Shown: positions 47,050 to 56,645, counted from the stretch's first letter. The stretch is 64,000 nt of DNA from Psychrobacter sp. P11G3 (GCF_001435845.1 NZ_CM003596.1:2713298-2777297); one strand, 5' to 3'. Made by a program: numbers and translations. The notes: generated by a model from the sequence alone, not told the origin.

Positions 47050-47427
47050 TTAACGGTACTGATTAATAGCATCAAAAAGCTCATCTTTACTAAATGGCTT
47101 TGTCAGATACTCATCAGAACCCACAATACGACCACGTGCTTTATCAAATAAACCATCTTTAGATGACAACATAATTACCGGTTTATTAGCATAATCAGGG
47201 TTATTTTTTATCAGCGCACAAGTCTGATATCCATCTAGACGTGGCATCATAATGTCGACAAAAATAATATCTGGATTGTTATCTACAATCTTTGCTAACG
47301 CATCAAAACCATCGATAGCGGTCACTACTTCACAGCCCGCTTTTTGTAATAAAGTTTCTGCAGTACGGCGAATGGTTTTTGAATCATCAATTACCATTAC
47401 TTTTAAACCTTCAAAATTATTTTCCAT
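47050..47427 (-). CDS. pilG: Response regulator PilG
   Basis: CheY-like receiver of 125 residues, first gene of the Pil-Chp run. VIDDSKTIRRTAETLLQKAG, IIFVDIMMPRLDGYQTC and LTKPFSKDEL are intact. In Pseudomonas PilG promotes pilus extension and activates the CyaB cyclase. Two ATGs compete: 47427 has AGGA at eight-base spacing, while 47433 is too close to it, so 47427 is chosen. Confidence 0.95.
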   Translation of the reverse strand: MENNFEGLKVMVIDDSKTIRRTAETLLQKAGCEVVTAIDGFDALAKIVDNNPDIIFVDIMMPRLDGYQTCALIKNNPDYANKPVIMLSSKDGLFDKARGRIVGSDEYLTKPFSKDELFDAINQYR

Positions 47428-48113
47428 TCTCATTGTCCTGTAAACGACTATTTGTTCGTAACGCTATCTAGCAATACAAAATTTTCTTGACTATTTTCAA
47501 CTTTTATATCATCTATTGTCAGATCGATATAAGTACCTACATTTGCATTGTCTGCGTTGAAATTTGTAATAACAGCGAATCTTCTACAATTGATGCCTAC
47601 TGACTAATCGCGGTATCAATATAGCGTACTATACGCACTTTATTATTATTAATCTTACAAAATCTAGGGTTATTTGAGTGCCTTGAATAAGATAATTTAC
47701 CCTGCGCATATCCAATAAAGAAGTCAAATATAACAATGATTTTAATTAAATATAAATCCAATTTTTGATATATAAATAAATTGGAATTTAGATAGAAGGC
47801 ATTATTATTATAACTTTGTATTGTATATAACTGGTAATCATATTACTGGATAATTTTCATTTGTAATAAAAATGTATCAGTATATTTTATAGTGTTTGTT
47901 TTAGCATAGTTAGTATTACTTTTCCAGTAATTAGCAAAATTATGTTCGAACTCATTGGTATCACAAATAACTGTTCTTATCTATTAAAGGTATAACTTCA
48001 ACTCTTCTCAATACTGAGTTATCAGCTTTCTTAAATTTAGTAAATATCTTACAGTCGTTCCACCGAGTTACAATTCACTATATAATGATATGACGATTAC
48101 AATGGTGACTGCT
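47428..48113. other. Long AT-rich divergent intergenic region
   Basis: About 690 bases with no gene, notably richer in A+T than the flanks. It must hold the promoter of the whole pilG-chp operon (minus) and of the adaptor-like gene (plus). A TATAAT at 48081-48086 just before the adaptor gene could be its -10. I see no convincing RNA gene. Confidence 0.5.
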
Positions 48114-49334
48114 ATGACAGCTTCTAGACATTTAAGAAAAAGCCTCTATTTATTCAGCGTACTATTTATCGCTGCTTGTCAGCCGTCACCTATAAATGAA
48201 TCAGCCGTTACTGACACTGAAGCAGAAACCGCAGACACGCCACTTATCATCACAAGTGATAGTGTCACCATGACGCCAGAACATATCCTGAGTATTAAGC
48301 CTTCAAGGTATCAGCCGAGTCTCGGCTTACAAGGTAATATCGAACCTATCAAGCAGACCACATTTGTTGCTGTACATCCGATTCGTATAGAAGAGACACT
48401 GGTTAGTGAAGGTCAATGGGTAGAAAAAGGCACACCATTGCTAGTTTTTAGACGTATAGGTACGGCTAGCAAAGCTGAAGGTTTGAATAAGCCTGAGCAA
48501 GGTAATGTAGAATCAAACGATGTTAATAAAACCAATCTAGTAGATACGCAAAACTCTGATGCTAAATCTGCACAAGCTGCGCCAGACGCAGACATTGCTG
48601 TTGTGAGAAAAACTGATAGTGATAAAACGTTAGAAGTAAACTCTGCGATAGATACTGATAGCGACATCACTAATCAAAATGCAGACCTCAATACTGCCAA
48701 ACAAGATGCACCGTATAATTCGATTACCATTCATGCTAGTTTCTCAGGGCGAGTAGAAAGCTTATCTGCTGATGTAGGACAACAGCTAGCAGCGCGTGAG
48801 TCTCTACTACAGATCAGTGATGAGACCAAACTGCACTTTATGGCTACCCTGCCTATACAAGCAAAACCACAGCTTTCAGTTGGTCAGACAGTCAATTTTA
48901 CTGCCGAAGGTATCTCAGACAAGTTTACGGGACAAGTCAGCAAACTGGTATCGACCAGTCAGCCTAAAAAGCTCTTAGTCTATGTTAATGTCATCGATAA
49001 TGAAGTAAGTCGTGATAAATTATTGCCAAATATGAAAGTCACAGGGCGCGTCAACTATGGTCAAATAGATGTAGGCACTATCGTACCTAAGCGCGCGCTA
49101 CATGATGTTGATCTGACAGAGTTGCAAACTCCTCCTTATATGCCGCTACAACCATTGACTGCGAATGTTTGGATTATAGGTCAAGATCAGCGTTTAACAC
49201 GCCAACCTATTGAGGTAGTGGAATACGATCCTACTACGCAGCAATATTTGATAGCCGGTGTGAGCAATGATAGCTTAATTTGTTTGGCTGACTTACCTGT
49301 TGATTCTAAAGGTAAAAAAGTCATTGTGTCATAA
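48114..49334 (+). CDS. Efflux-type periplasmic adaptor lipoprotein, atypical
   Basis: Membrane-fusion-protein-like lipoprotein of 406 residues from the ATG at 48114, where GGTGA lies five bases upstream and the signal (lipobox IAAC) has normal length; the frame is open from 48090. Lipoyl half-motifs flank an unusual insert: EETLVSEGQWVEKGTPLLVF and SFSGRVESLSADVGQQLAARESLL are joined by about 80 polar, low-complexity residues instead of the usual alpha-hairpin. Beta-barrel and membrane-proximal strands follow. No transporter gene is adjacent; a two-component system follows downstream. Confidence 0.75.
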   Translation: MTASRHLRKSLYLFSVLFIAACQPSPINESAVTDTEAETADTPLIITSDSVTMTPEHILSIKPSRYQPSLGLQGNIEPIKQTTFVAVHPIRIEETLVSEGQWVEKGTPLLVFRRIGTASKAEGLNKPEQGNVESNDVNKTNLVDTQNSDAKSAQAAPDADIAVVRKTDSDKTLEVNSAIDTDSDITNQNADLNTAKQDAPYNSITIHASFSGRVESLSADVGQQLAARESLLQISDETKLHFMATLPIQAKPQLSVGQTVNFTAEGISDKFTGQVSKLVSTSQPKKLLVYVNVIDNEVSRDKLLPNMKVTGRVNYGQIDVGTIVPKRALHDVDLTELQTPPYMPLQPLTANVWIIGQDQRLTRQPIEVVEYDPTTQQYLIAGVSNDSLICLADLPVDSKGKKVIVS

Positions 49335-49593
49335 TAGCTTATGCTGACAGTTACATTACGTAGAAACATTAACAAAGCTTCTCTTGTTTTGTAACAGCAT
49401 AATTAGGCAATATGGCCCTACCATATATAGCATTATCCGAGTATTAAAAGACGACTCACATTTAATTATGCGCTATTCTGTATATTTGAAAACGTAAAGG
49501 CTTAATAGTTTAACTATTTATTATTACCAACAGCTCGTTATCACCAGAAACGTTATATTTTTATAAATCACAATAACAATTAGAGGACATCCC

Positions 49594-50316
49594 ATGAGTA
49601 AGCAGATTTTATTGATTGAAGACGATCCAGATTTGGCTGAGCTGATCAGCGATTATTTGACCATGAACTATTATGATGTGCATCATGCTGGTCTTGGTCA
49701 AGAAGGTCTCGACTTATTAGACACCAAAGAGCGCGATATTGACTTGGTTGTATTGGATCTTATGCTACCTGATATGGACGGTATGCAAGTATGTCAAAAG
49801 ATTCGTGGCAACAAGAACAACATGACCAATAAAGTGCCTATTATCATGCTGACCGCAAAAGGCGACACAACCGATCGCGTGTTGGGGCTAGAGATGGGTG
49901 CTGACGATTATATCGCCAAACCCTTTGAGCCACGTGAGCTTTTAGCTCGTATTCGTGCGGTTATTCGTCGCCATGAGCAACCAAATCAAGCCGATAGCCA
50001 ATCAGACAGCTTAACCTTTGGCCGTTTGAGTGTGTTTCCTGATAGTCATGAAGTCACTATCGATGACCAACCGGTACGTCTGACCACGCATCAGTTTCAG
50101 TTGTTACATTACTTCGCCACTCATTCTGGCAAGGTGTTGAATCGTGAGCAACTCTGGCAAGCGATGCCAAATGATGACAGCTCAGACAATATTGACCGTG
50201 CGATTGATGTACATATCTCGCGTCTACGTGCTTTGATCGAAGACAATCCACGCCAGCCAAAACGTATTATTACCGTACGCGGCGTCGGCTATCAATTTGC
50301 CACTGATCAGGTGTAA
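49594..50316 (+). CDS. OmpR-family response regulator
   Basis: Regulator of 240 residues. The receiver has LIEDDPDLAELI, the phospho-acceptor Asp in VVLDLMLPDMDG and Lys in IAKPFEPREL. The winged-helix DNA-binding domain (about 140-240) ends in ITVRGVGYQFA. A GAGGA site precedes the ATG. It is followed after 85 bases by its presumed kinase. The target genes are unknown; the adaptor-like gene just upstream is a natural candidate. Confidence 0.94.
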   Translation: MSKQILLIEDDPDLAELISDYLTMNYYDVHHAGLGQEGLDLLDTKERDIDLVVLDLMLPDMDGMQVCQKIRGNKNNMTNKVPIIMLTAKGDTTDRVLGLEMGADDYIAKPFEPRELLARIRAVIRRHEQPNQADSQSDSLTFGRLSVFPDSHEVTIDDQPVRLTTHQFQLLHYFATHSGKVLNREQLWQAMPNDDSSDNIDRAIDVHISRLRALIEDNPRQPKRIITVRGVGYQFATDQV

Positions 50317-50401
50317 TCGTAAAGGATACCTAATTAGCTGACTCATGGTGTAAACTCTATACTATGAGTCGGTACAAGCGTTTAATAATAGAGATCGTTT
50401 A

Positions 50402-52531
50402 ATGCAGCAATTGGGTTTTCGTTCCGTATTTGCCAAACTATTTGCCAGCGTTATGCTGGCACTTACGTTATTTGCTGTAGCAATGGTGCTGTTGACCCAA
50501 CTTGTTCATGACAAAGACGCTGGTATTCGCTCAGAGATATTAGCCACACAGATTTTGGGTCAAATCGATCCATTCTTGCACGAATTGAATATTTCCATCA
50601 GCAAAGACAACCGTTTACAGTCGCGTTTTATGCTGGCGGTCGTTAAGAAAAGCTTTGATATTTTTGATGAATCACTGCAAGCAAAAATGGGATTGTATGA
50701 CAGTGAAGGTCGGCTGCTCATGCAAACTGACAATAGCGACCTACCCCTAGAGCTTCCCCCTACTCCTTCTTTATTTTCACGCGTTTTTCCGTCACTTGCA
50801 GATACATCACCTACTAAGCAAGCCCAAGTATATAGCAGTACGGGTTATACCTTACTATATGAATCACGTCTAACGCCTAAAAAACCTGTCCTTTCTGCAG
50901 CCTTGAACTTGTTCACTGGTACGCTACTACTCTTGCTCATTATGGCAGGTGTACTATGGTTGATTGCCCGGACGATGACATGGCGTATTGACCAATTGAG
51001 CCAGCAAATGACTCAGTTGGGTGATGGTGATTTTACGGTGCGAGTGAATGCACGTGGTAATGACGAAATCGCTGCACTAGCACGCGGATTCAACCAAGCA
51101 GCACAAAAAATTGAACACTTAATTGATGCCAATAACTTGCTATTAGCACATGCCTCTCATGAGCTACGCACACCGATTACGCGTATCCGTCTACAGATTG
51201 AAATGATGGATATGTTGGCTAATGCGCTACCAACTGATACCAAAGCAAAGTTCGATAAACGGGCACAAGCGATCAATAGAGACTTGTCAGGTCTTAATGA
51301 TTTAGTAGAAAGCATATTACTGGTTAGCCGTTTGGATGCGGGACATGCTTTACAACAAGTTGAAAACCTCGATTTATACGATTTGGTAAATCAAGAACGT
51401 CAGCACTATCCTGAAGCCACCCTGATTGGTGAGCACATCGTGATAGATGGTCAGTCATCAATGTTGACTCATTTGATTCGTAACTTACTTACCAACGCTA
51501 TGCTACATGGCAAGCCACCTGTTACGGTATTGCTATATGGTGTTCAAAGCATAGAAGAAGCCGAAACTGTGCCCGACTATCTATTACAAACAGTGCTATG
51601 CAGCAGCTTTGTCGATTACAACAGTTTAGATTTTGACGATTATGAAGAAAACGCTGATGCCAAAATAATTGAACACCAAGCCGCTAAACATGAAACTACT
51701 AGTTCGGTTGATAAAAATAAATCAGAAACGACTGACTCAATAGCAGATCTACCAACGCCGACGATCTACAAAAACGGTGAAGACATAGCTGCTCGCAATG
51801 AAAACAACGAGAGGAATGATGAAGTCAGTATTGATAATGGCCTTTCAGATGGCAGCTTAATAGACAGTGCTAGCAAACCCCAACCTACTACTGGCGAAAC
51901 ATCACTACTTGCTGACTATTACAGCTTTACCAATGAGTTGACTGACAGAATTAAGAAAGTTATTTGGAGAGCTGTTCCAGATTCTACTGAACCTGCTAGC
52001 GACACTGATACTACTAACAACACTGACTTGATTGAAGTAGCTAAAACAAACTCTATAAGCAACGTAGAAAACGCGAATGCTGGCACTCTCGTCGATAATA
52101 GCGCTCAAAAACCAGATAAATCTATTACTGATACCGCTATTAAAAATAATGGCTCAAATAATACGAAAGATGATGCCAAATCTAATAGCTCAAACAGTGA
52201 GAACTCAGGCGCAGTCGTGCGTAAAGAAGGCTTATTTGCCAAGCATATGAAAAAAGCCAAAACTGAACCTGAACGTCCTTTGCCAAAATATGCGGTGCTG
52301 GCTGTAATCGACGAAGGCACTGGCATCCCTGAAGGTAAGCGAGAAGAAGTCTTTAGCCCATTTGTACGTTTGCAGCAGAAAAACAAAGGCTCTGGATTAG
52401 GGTTATCCCTAGTTTCACAAATCGTTACCGCCCATCAAGGACGCATTATTACAGATACGCTAAATGGTCATACTAGATTTTTAGTGACTATCCCTATTCA
52501 TCACGATCCTCATTACAACTATCACGAGTAA
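50402..52531 (+). CDS. Sensor histidine kinase with large insert in the ATPase domain
   Basis: Kinase of 709 residues. It has membrane helices near 12-32 and 172-198 with a periplasmic region of about 140 residues, a HAMP domain (LGDGDFTVRVNARGNDEI), the phospho-acceptor His253 in HASHELRTP and the N box RNLLTNA (Asn365). The G1 box DEGTGIP (Asp637) and G2 GSGLGLSLV follow only after about 245 extra residues, rich in Asp, Asn, Ser and Thr, between two strands of the ATPase fold. Catalytic motifs are all present, so it is probably active. The reading frame is continuous. Confidence 0.9.
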   Translation: MQQLGFRSVFAKLFASVMLALTLFAVAMVLLTQLVHDKDAGIRSEILATQILGQIDPFLHELNISISKDNRLQSRFMLAVVKKSFDIFDESLQAKMGLYDSEGRLLMQTDNSDLPLELPPTPSLFSRVFPSLADTSPTKQAQVYSSTGYTLLYESRLTPKKPVLSAALNLFTGTLLLLLIMAGVLWLIARTMTWRIDQLSQQMTQLGDGDFTVRVNARGNDEIAALARGFNQAAQKIEHLIDANNLLLAHASHELRTPITRIRLQIEMMDMLANALPTDTKAKFDKRAQAINRDLSGLNDLVESILLVSRLDAGHALQQVENLDLYDLVNQERQHYPEATLIGEHIVIDGQSSMLTHLIRNLLTNAMLHGKPPVTVLLYGVQSIEEAETVPDYLLQTVLCSSFVDYNSLDFDDYEENADAKIIEHQAAKHETTSSVDKNKSETTDSIADLPTPTIYKNGEDIAARNENNERNDEVSIDNGLSDGSLIDSASKPQPTTGETSLLADYYSFTNELTDRIKKVIWRAVPDSTEPASDTDTTNNTDLIEVAKTNSISNVENANAGTLVDNSAQKPDKSITDTAIKNNGSNNTKDDAKSNSSNSENSGAVVRKEGLFAKHMKKAKTEPERPLPKYAVLAVIDEGTGIPEGKREEVFSPFVRLQQKNKGSGLGLSLVSQIVTAHQGRIITDTLNGHTRFLVTIPIHHDPHYNYHE

Positions 52532-52787
52532 TCAGTCCCCATCATTATATAGATAGCTATCACGCTGTCACCTTCACACTTGCCATTTTAACTGCTTATT
52601 CTTAATCACTATTAATCATAAGCCGGACACGTATGTGCATATCCAAAGTGCCTGATAATATGCTATATTACCGCCCCTTATTATACGGTTATTGACTGTT
52701 GTCGTTTTAGCAAGCTTCTTACATATTGAAAGAGGCCTGATGACGCGTTTTTAACCATTAAAAAATTTATTAAATTTTGAGCCCTCC

Positions 52788-53558
52788 ATGAATGACATGA
52801 TTGTCTTAAACGATGTGACCAAAAGTTTTTTAAGCGACCGATCAATCAAAGACAAGGACGGCAAACCACATTGGTTTACCGCTGTTGAGCCGACATCTCT
52901 GACTATCAAACAAGGCGAAATCTTTGGTCTAATGGGTTATTCAGGTGCAGGTAAATCTACCTTATTGCGCCTAATCAACATGCTTGAACGTCCAGATTCG
53001 GGTCAAGTCGTGATAGACGGTACTGACCTAACTACGCTGTCTGCCAGTGAGCTGCGCATTGCCCGTCATAATATCGGTATGATTTTTCAGCAGTTTAATC
53101 TAATGTCTAATCAAACGGTCTTTGACAACGTGGCATTTAACTTAAAAATCTCTGGTTATCCAAGTCGCGACATTCATAAGCGCGTCATGGATTGTCTTGC
53201 GATTGTTGACTTGACCGATCGTGCTGGTCACTATCCTGCGCAGCTATCAGGTGGACAAAAACAGCGTGTGGGTATTGCTCGCGCGATTGCCCCTAGTCCA
53301 AAAGTATTGTTGGCCGATGAGCCAACCAGTGCGCTTGACCCTGCAACGACCCGTAGTTTGCTGACTTGTCTGCGCGATATCAATGAGCAGCTTGGCGTGA
53401 CTATCGTCATCGTGACTCATGAGATGAGTGTTATTCGTAGACTTTGTGATCGCGCAGCGTTATTGCATCAAGGACAACTATTAGAAGTTGCGGATGTGCG
53501 AGACGGTCTGATTCAAGCAACCACCCCGATTGGCAAAGGCCTAGTCGTCGAGGACTAA
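52788..53558 (+). CDS. metN: Methionine ABC transporter ATP-binding protein MetN
   Basis: ABC ATPase of 256 residues. Walker A GYSGAGKSTLL, Q-loop FQQFNLMSNQTV, signature LSGGQKQRVGIARA and Walker B VLLADEPTSALDP are intact. It ends after the nucleotide-binding domain and lacks the C-terminal NIL/C2 methionine-sensing domain of E. coli MetN (343 residues), so transinhibition by methionine is not expected. Followed at 19 bases by metI. The ribosome site is weak. Confidence 0.93.
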   Translation: MNDMIVLNDVTKSFLSDRSIKDKDGKPHWFTAVEPTSLTIKQGEIFGLMGYSGAGKSTLLRLINMLERPDSGQVVIDGTDLTTLSASELRIARHNIGMIFQQFNLMSNQTVFDNVAFNLKISGYPSRDIHKRVMDCLAIVDLTDRAGHYPAQLSGGQKQRVGIARAIAPSPKVLLADEPTSALDPATTRSLLTCLRDINEQLGVTIVIVTHEMSVIRRLCDRAALLHQGQLLEVADVRDGLIQATTPIGKGLVVED

Positions 53559-53577
53559 TGAGGCAGGAGAAATAGAT

Positions 53578-54264
53578 ATGTTAACTGGTACTGAATTATC
53601 CGCCTCTATAGATAAGCTACTTGTGTTACGCAAAGAGATCGTGAGCGCGTTTATTGATACGTTTGTGATGCTCGGTATTTCAACCACGGTAGCAATCGTC
53701 ATCGGTGGACTGTTTGGCGTATTCTTGTTTTTGTCTAGTGATCGACAGTTTTTGCAAAACAAGACACTGTACGGTGTACTTGGTGGTATCACCAACTTTA
53801 TGCGTGCCTTCCCATTTGTAATTTTGATGATTGCGATGAGTCCGTTTACCAAGGCCATCGTTGGTACGGGTATCGGACCGATCGCTGCATCCCTCGTACT
53901 TGCTATCGCTGGTTCGTTTTATTTTGCGCGTTTGGTCGAGCAAAATTTACGCGAAGTGCCGCGCGGTATTATCGAAGCCACTGAATCGATGGGTGCCAGG
54001 CCTTTTACCATTATTAAAGTACTACTTAATGAAGCGCGCTCAGGTTTAGTATTGTCAGTCACTATTCTTTGTATCAGCTTGCTCTCTTATTCAGCGGCGG
54101 CTGGTATGATTGGTGGTGGCGGTTTGGGTGATTTGGCCATTCGTTATGGCTATTATCGCTATCAAACTGAGGTAATGATTTTTATCGTGATTGTACTATC
54201 TATCATGGTCGTCTCGATTCAAGCCTCTGGTAACTGGCTCGCCAATCGTTTAGACAAACGTTAA
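53578..54264 (+). CDS. metI: Methionine ABC transporter permease MetI
   Basis: Inner-membrane permease of 228 residues with five predicted helices. The ATPase-coupling EAA-type loop IIEATESMGARPFTIIKVLLNEA is clear. AGGAG lies at good spacing before the ATG. Belongs with metN upstream and metQ downstream; a terminator-like hairpin lies between it and metQ. Confidence 0.94.
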   Translation: MLTGTELSASIDKLLVLRKEIVSAFIDTFVMLGISTTVAIVIGGLFGVFLFLSSDRQFLQNKTLYGVLGGITNFMRAFPFVILMIAMSPFTKAIVGTGIGPIAASLVLAIAGSFYFARLVEQNLREVPRGIIEATESMGARPFTIIKVLLNEARSGLVLSVTILCISLLSYSAAAGMIGGGGLGDLAIRYGYYRYQTEVMIFIVIVLSIMVVSIQASGNWLANRLDKR

Positions 54265-54345
54265 ACCGCTTTAGAGAATACTTGACTTTACGAGCGACTA
54301 GGTTTATTTTTGGCAACACTCAACCCTTATCTCAGCTCTTACAAC

Positions 54346-54380
54346 AAAAGCAGCATTACTATTTATAATGTTGCTTTTTT
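54346..54380 (+). terminator. Terminator-like hairpin between metI and metQ
   Basis: Stem AAAAGCAGCATTA / TAATGTTGCTTTT (one G-T pair), five-base loop, then a T-run. It lies 82 bases after metI and about 55 bases before metQ, so it would reduce or separate metQ transcription. Confidence 0.8.
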
Positions 54381-54434
54381 AATGTTCAGACGATAAACGT
54401 TCTACTCAATCCCATTCATTATTAAGGACATATT

Positions 54435-55412
54435 ATGAAATTAACAGATATCAGCCGTCAGTTAGCTACCGCATTTGCCGCTGTTGGTGTATCAGGTCTA
54501 GTCTTAGTCGGTTGCAGCAATTCATCAGCGCCAGAAGCGACTAAAGAGCCAGCAACCGAAGGTGCCACTGCAGAAACTGCCGCTAGCGATATCGACCCTG
54601 ACCATACTAAAATCGTTATCGGTACGACTGAAGGCGATTTTGCTGATATGGTTCGTAACCAAGTAAAGAGCACGCTTGAAGCTCAAGGTTATGAAGTTGA
54701 GTTGATTGCTTTTACTGACTATGTCCGTCCTAACCTTGCATTGGCTGAAGGCGATTTGGATATCAACATCTTCCAGCACAAACCTTATCTTGATAATTTC
54801 AAAAAAGAAAACAACCTTGATCTAGTAGAAGCATTCCAAGTACCAACGGCTCCGCTTGGCATTTACTCAGGTAAAAAGACCAGTCTTGATGCTGCATTCA
54901 AAGGTATGAGTGTCTCTGCACCAAACGATCCTAGTAACTTTGCACGTGCTTTGGTTATGATGAACGATCTTGGCTGGATCAAATTGAAAGACAACATCGA
55001 TCCATTGACAGCATCAAAAGCTGATATCGCTGACAACAGCAAATACGATATCGAAATTGTTGAACTAGAAGCTGCTCAATTACCACGCGCACGTGATGAA
55101 GTTGACTTCGCGGTTATCAACGGTAACTATGCTACTGACTCTGGTATCAAATTGACCGAAGCATTGTTCCAAGAGCCAAGCTTTGCTTATGTAAACTGGT
55201 CAGCAATCAAATCTGCTGATACTGGTAAAAAATGGGTTGAAGATGTGACCAACGCTTATAACTCAGAAGCTTTCAAAAAGTACGCTCATGAAACGTTTCC
55301 TGGCTATAAGTACCCAAAAATCTGGGGTACTGATCACAGCGCACATACGGACACTGCTGCTAAAACTGAAAGCGCTGACGCTCCAGAAACTGCAGAAGCT
55401 GCTGCTCAATAA
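54435..55412 (+). CDS. metQ: Methionine-binding lipoprotein MetQ
   Basis: Substrate-binding lipoprotein of 325 residues. Lipobox LVGC is followed by an Ala/Glu/Thr-rich linker and the NLPA/MetQ domain, with IVIGTTEGDFADMVRNQVK, YEVELIAFTDYVRPNLALAEGDLDINIFQHKPYLD and a C-terminal PKIWG. An extra Ala/Glu-rich tail (about 30 residues) extends beyond the usual end. AAGGA precedes the ATG. Confidence 0.95.
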   Translation: MKLTDISRQLATAFAAVGVSGLVLVGCSNSSAPEATKEPATEGATAETAASDIDPDHTKIVIGTTEGDFADMVRNQVKSTLEAQGYEVELIAFTDYVRPNLALAEGDLDINIFQHKPYLDNFKKENNLDLVEAFQVPTAPLGIYSGKKTSLDAAFKGMSVSAPNDPSNFARALVMMNDLGWIKLKDNIDPLTASKADIADNSKYDIEIVELEAAQLPRARDEVDFAVINGNYATDSGIKLTEALFQEPSFAYVNWSAIKSADTGKKWVEDVTNAYNSEAFKKYAHETFPGYKYPKIWGTDHSAHTDTAAKTESADAPETAEAAAQ

Positions 55413-55751
55413 GACTTTAAATCAAAAGTACCTAGTTTTTTAGGTGTTATGATTAATAGAAACGCCCATTACTTAAAGTGATGGGCGTTTTTTTTATCTT
55501 TCATTTTAGGAGTGCTGTCTTCCAGTACCGTTATCAAAAGACTAACTGTGCATTAAATAACTATCAAATAACTATTAAAAATCACGTTACAGCCTGTTTA
55601 CCCTTTGTAGGAAACCGTCACTCACTCTTCCACTTGTCCTTGGTTTTTTCTATAGTGGACAGGCTCAATAGTGATTTACTCGTTAGACCATACTATTGAT
55701 GACATTTAAAACGAATGAAAATTATAAGATACACATAACAAGGATAATAAT
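55413..55751. other. Intergenic region with the metQ terminator
   Basis: 340 bases without a gene: the terminator at 55460..55496, then AT-rich sequence leading to the aldo/keto reductase gene. Nothing else recognised. Confidence 0.5.
55460..55496 (+). terminator. Intrinsic terminator of metQ
   Basis: Stem AAACGCCCATTACTT / AAGTGATGGGCGTTT with one mismatch, followed by eight or more T. Confidence 0.9.
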
Positions 55752-56600
55752 ATGAGCGCTAAAAACTATAATATTCGTACCGCTGGACAAGCAAATATCC
55801 CAATCCTAGGCCTAGGTACTTGGCAGTCAACTGGACAAGATTGCGTGGATGTGGTCAAAAAAGCGTTAGAAATGGGGTATGAGCATATCGATACCGCTCA
55901 AGCTTATGGCAATGAAAAAGAAGTTGGCGAAGGTATCAGACAGTCAGGCGTGGCTCGCGATAAGTTCTTTTTAACTACCAAGATTTTTCCAGATGATATG
56001 AAGTTTGAGCCAGAAAAACTGGTCGCCGCAGCGAAACGTTCTTTGGAAGATTTGGGTACAGATTATGTCGATCTATTGCTATTGCACTGGCCTGATGACC
56101 GCGTGCCATTGTCTGAGACTATTCCTGCATTGTGTGAACTCCAAAAGCAAGGCGTGACGCGTCATATTGGTGTTTCAAACTTCAATATTGCTAATATCAT
56201 TGAGGCCAAGAAATATGCTGATGTGCCTATCGTCGTGAACCAAGTAGAGTTTCATCCCTTTATTAAGCAAAACACATTGCAGACCTTTTTGAATAATCAT
56301 CACATTCTGCTAGAAGCTTACTCGCCATTAGCGCGTGGTGATGTATTTGATAACGAAGTAATTAAAGAGATTGCAGATAAGCACAACGTAACACCAGCAC
56401 AAATCTCACTAGCTTGGATCTTATCAGACAAGCATCGTGTGGCTATTCCAAAAACGTCTAACCCTGATCACTTGCAAGGTAATCTAGATGCCATCAAGGT
56501 TGAGTTAAGTGCAGACGAATTAGAAAAAATCGGCAACCTAGCCAGCTCTGACGGTCGTAAAATTGAGCATCCTGACTATAGCCCAATATGGGATGACTAA
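55752..56600 (+). CDS. Aldo/keto reductase (DkgB-like)
   Basis: NADPH-dependent carbonyl reductase of 282 residues. GYEHIDTAQAYGNEKEVG carries the catalytic Asp and Tyr; TTKIFPDD carries the Lys and LLLLHWPDD the His of the tetrad. IPKTSNPDHLQGN is the cofactor-binding segment. Length and motifs fit 2,5-diketo-D-gluconate reductase B-type enzymes, which reduce methylglyoxal and other aldehydes. AAGGA precedes the ATG; a terminator follows. Confidence 0.93.
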   Translation: MSAKNYNIRTAGQANIPILGLGTWQSTGQDCVDVVKKALEMGYEHIDTAQAYGNEKEVGEGIRQSGVARDKFFLTTKIFPDDMKFEPEKLVAAAKRSLEDLGTDYVDLLLLHWPDDRVPLSETIPALCELQKQGVTRHIGVSNFNIANIIEAKKYADVPIVVNQVEFHPFIKQNTLQTFLNNHHILLEAYSPLARGDVFDNEVIKEIADKHNVTPAQISLAWILSDKHRVAIPKTSNPDHLQGNLDAIKVELSADELEKIGNLASSDGRKIEHPDYSPIWDD

Positions 56601-56645
56601 TAGAGTTAATAAGTACGATTAATTGATTAGCTAAACAAAGCTCAA

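Noticed and set aside
50402..52531. Frameshift or gene fusion in the histidine kinase
   Set aside because: The frame is continuous, and the ATPase motifs before and after the insert belong to one domain, so an in-frame insertion explains it better.
52600..52787. SAM riboswitch upstream of metN
   Set aside because: The leader is short and AT-rich and I could not find the conserved core of any SAM riboswitch class.
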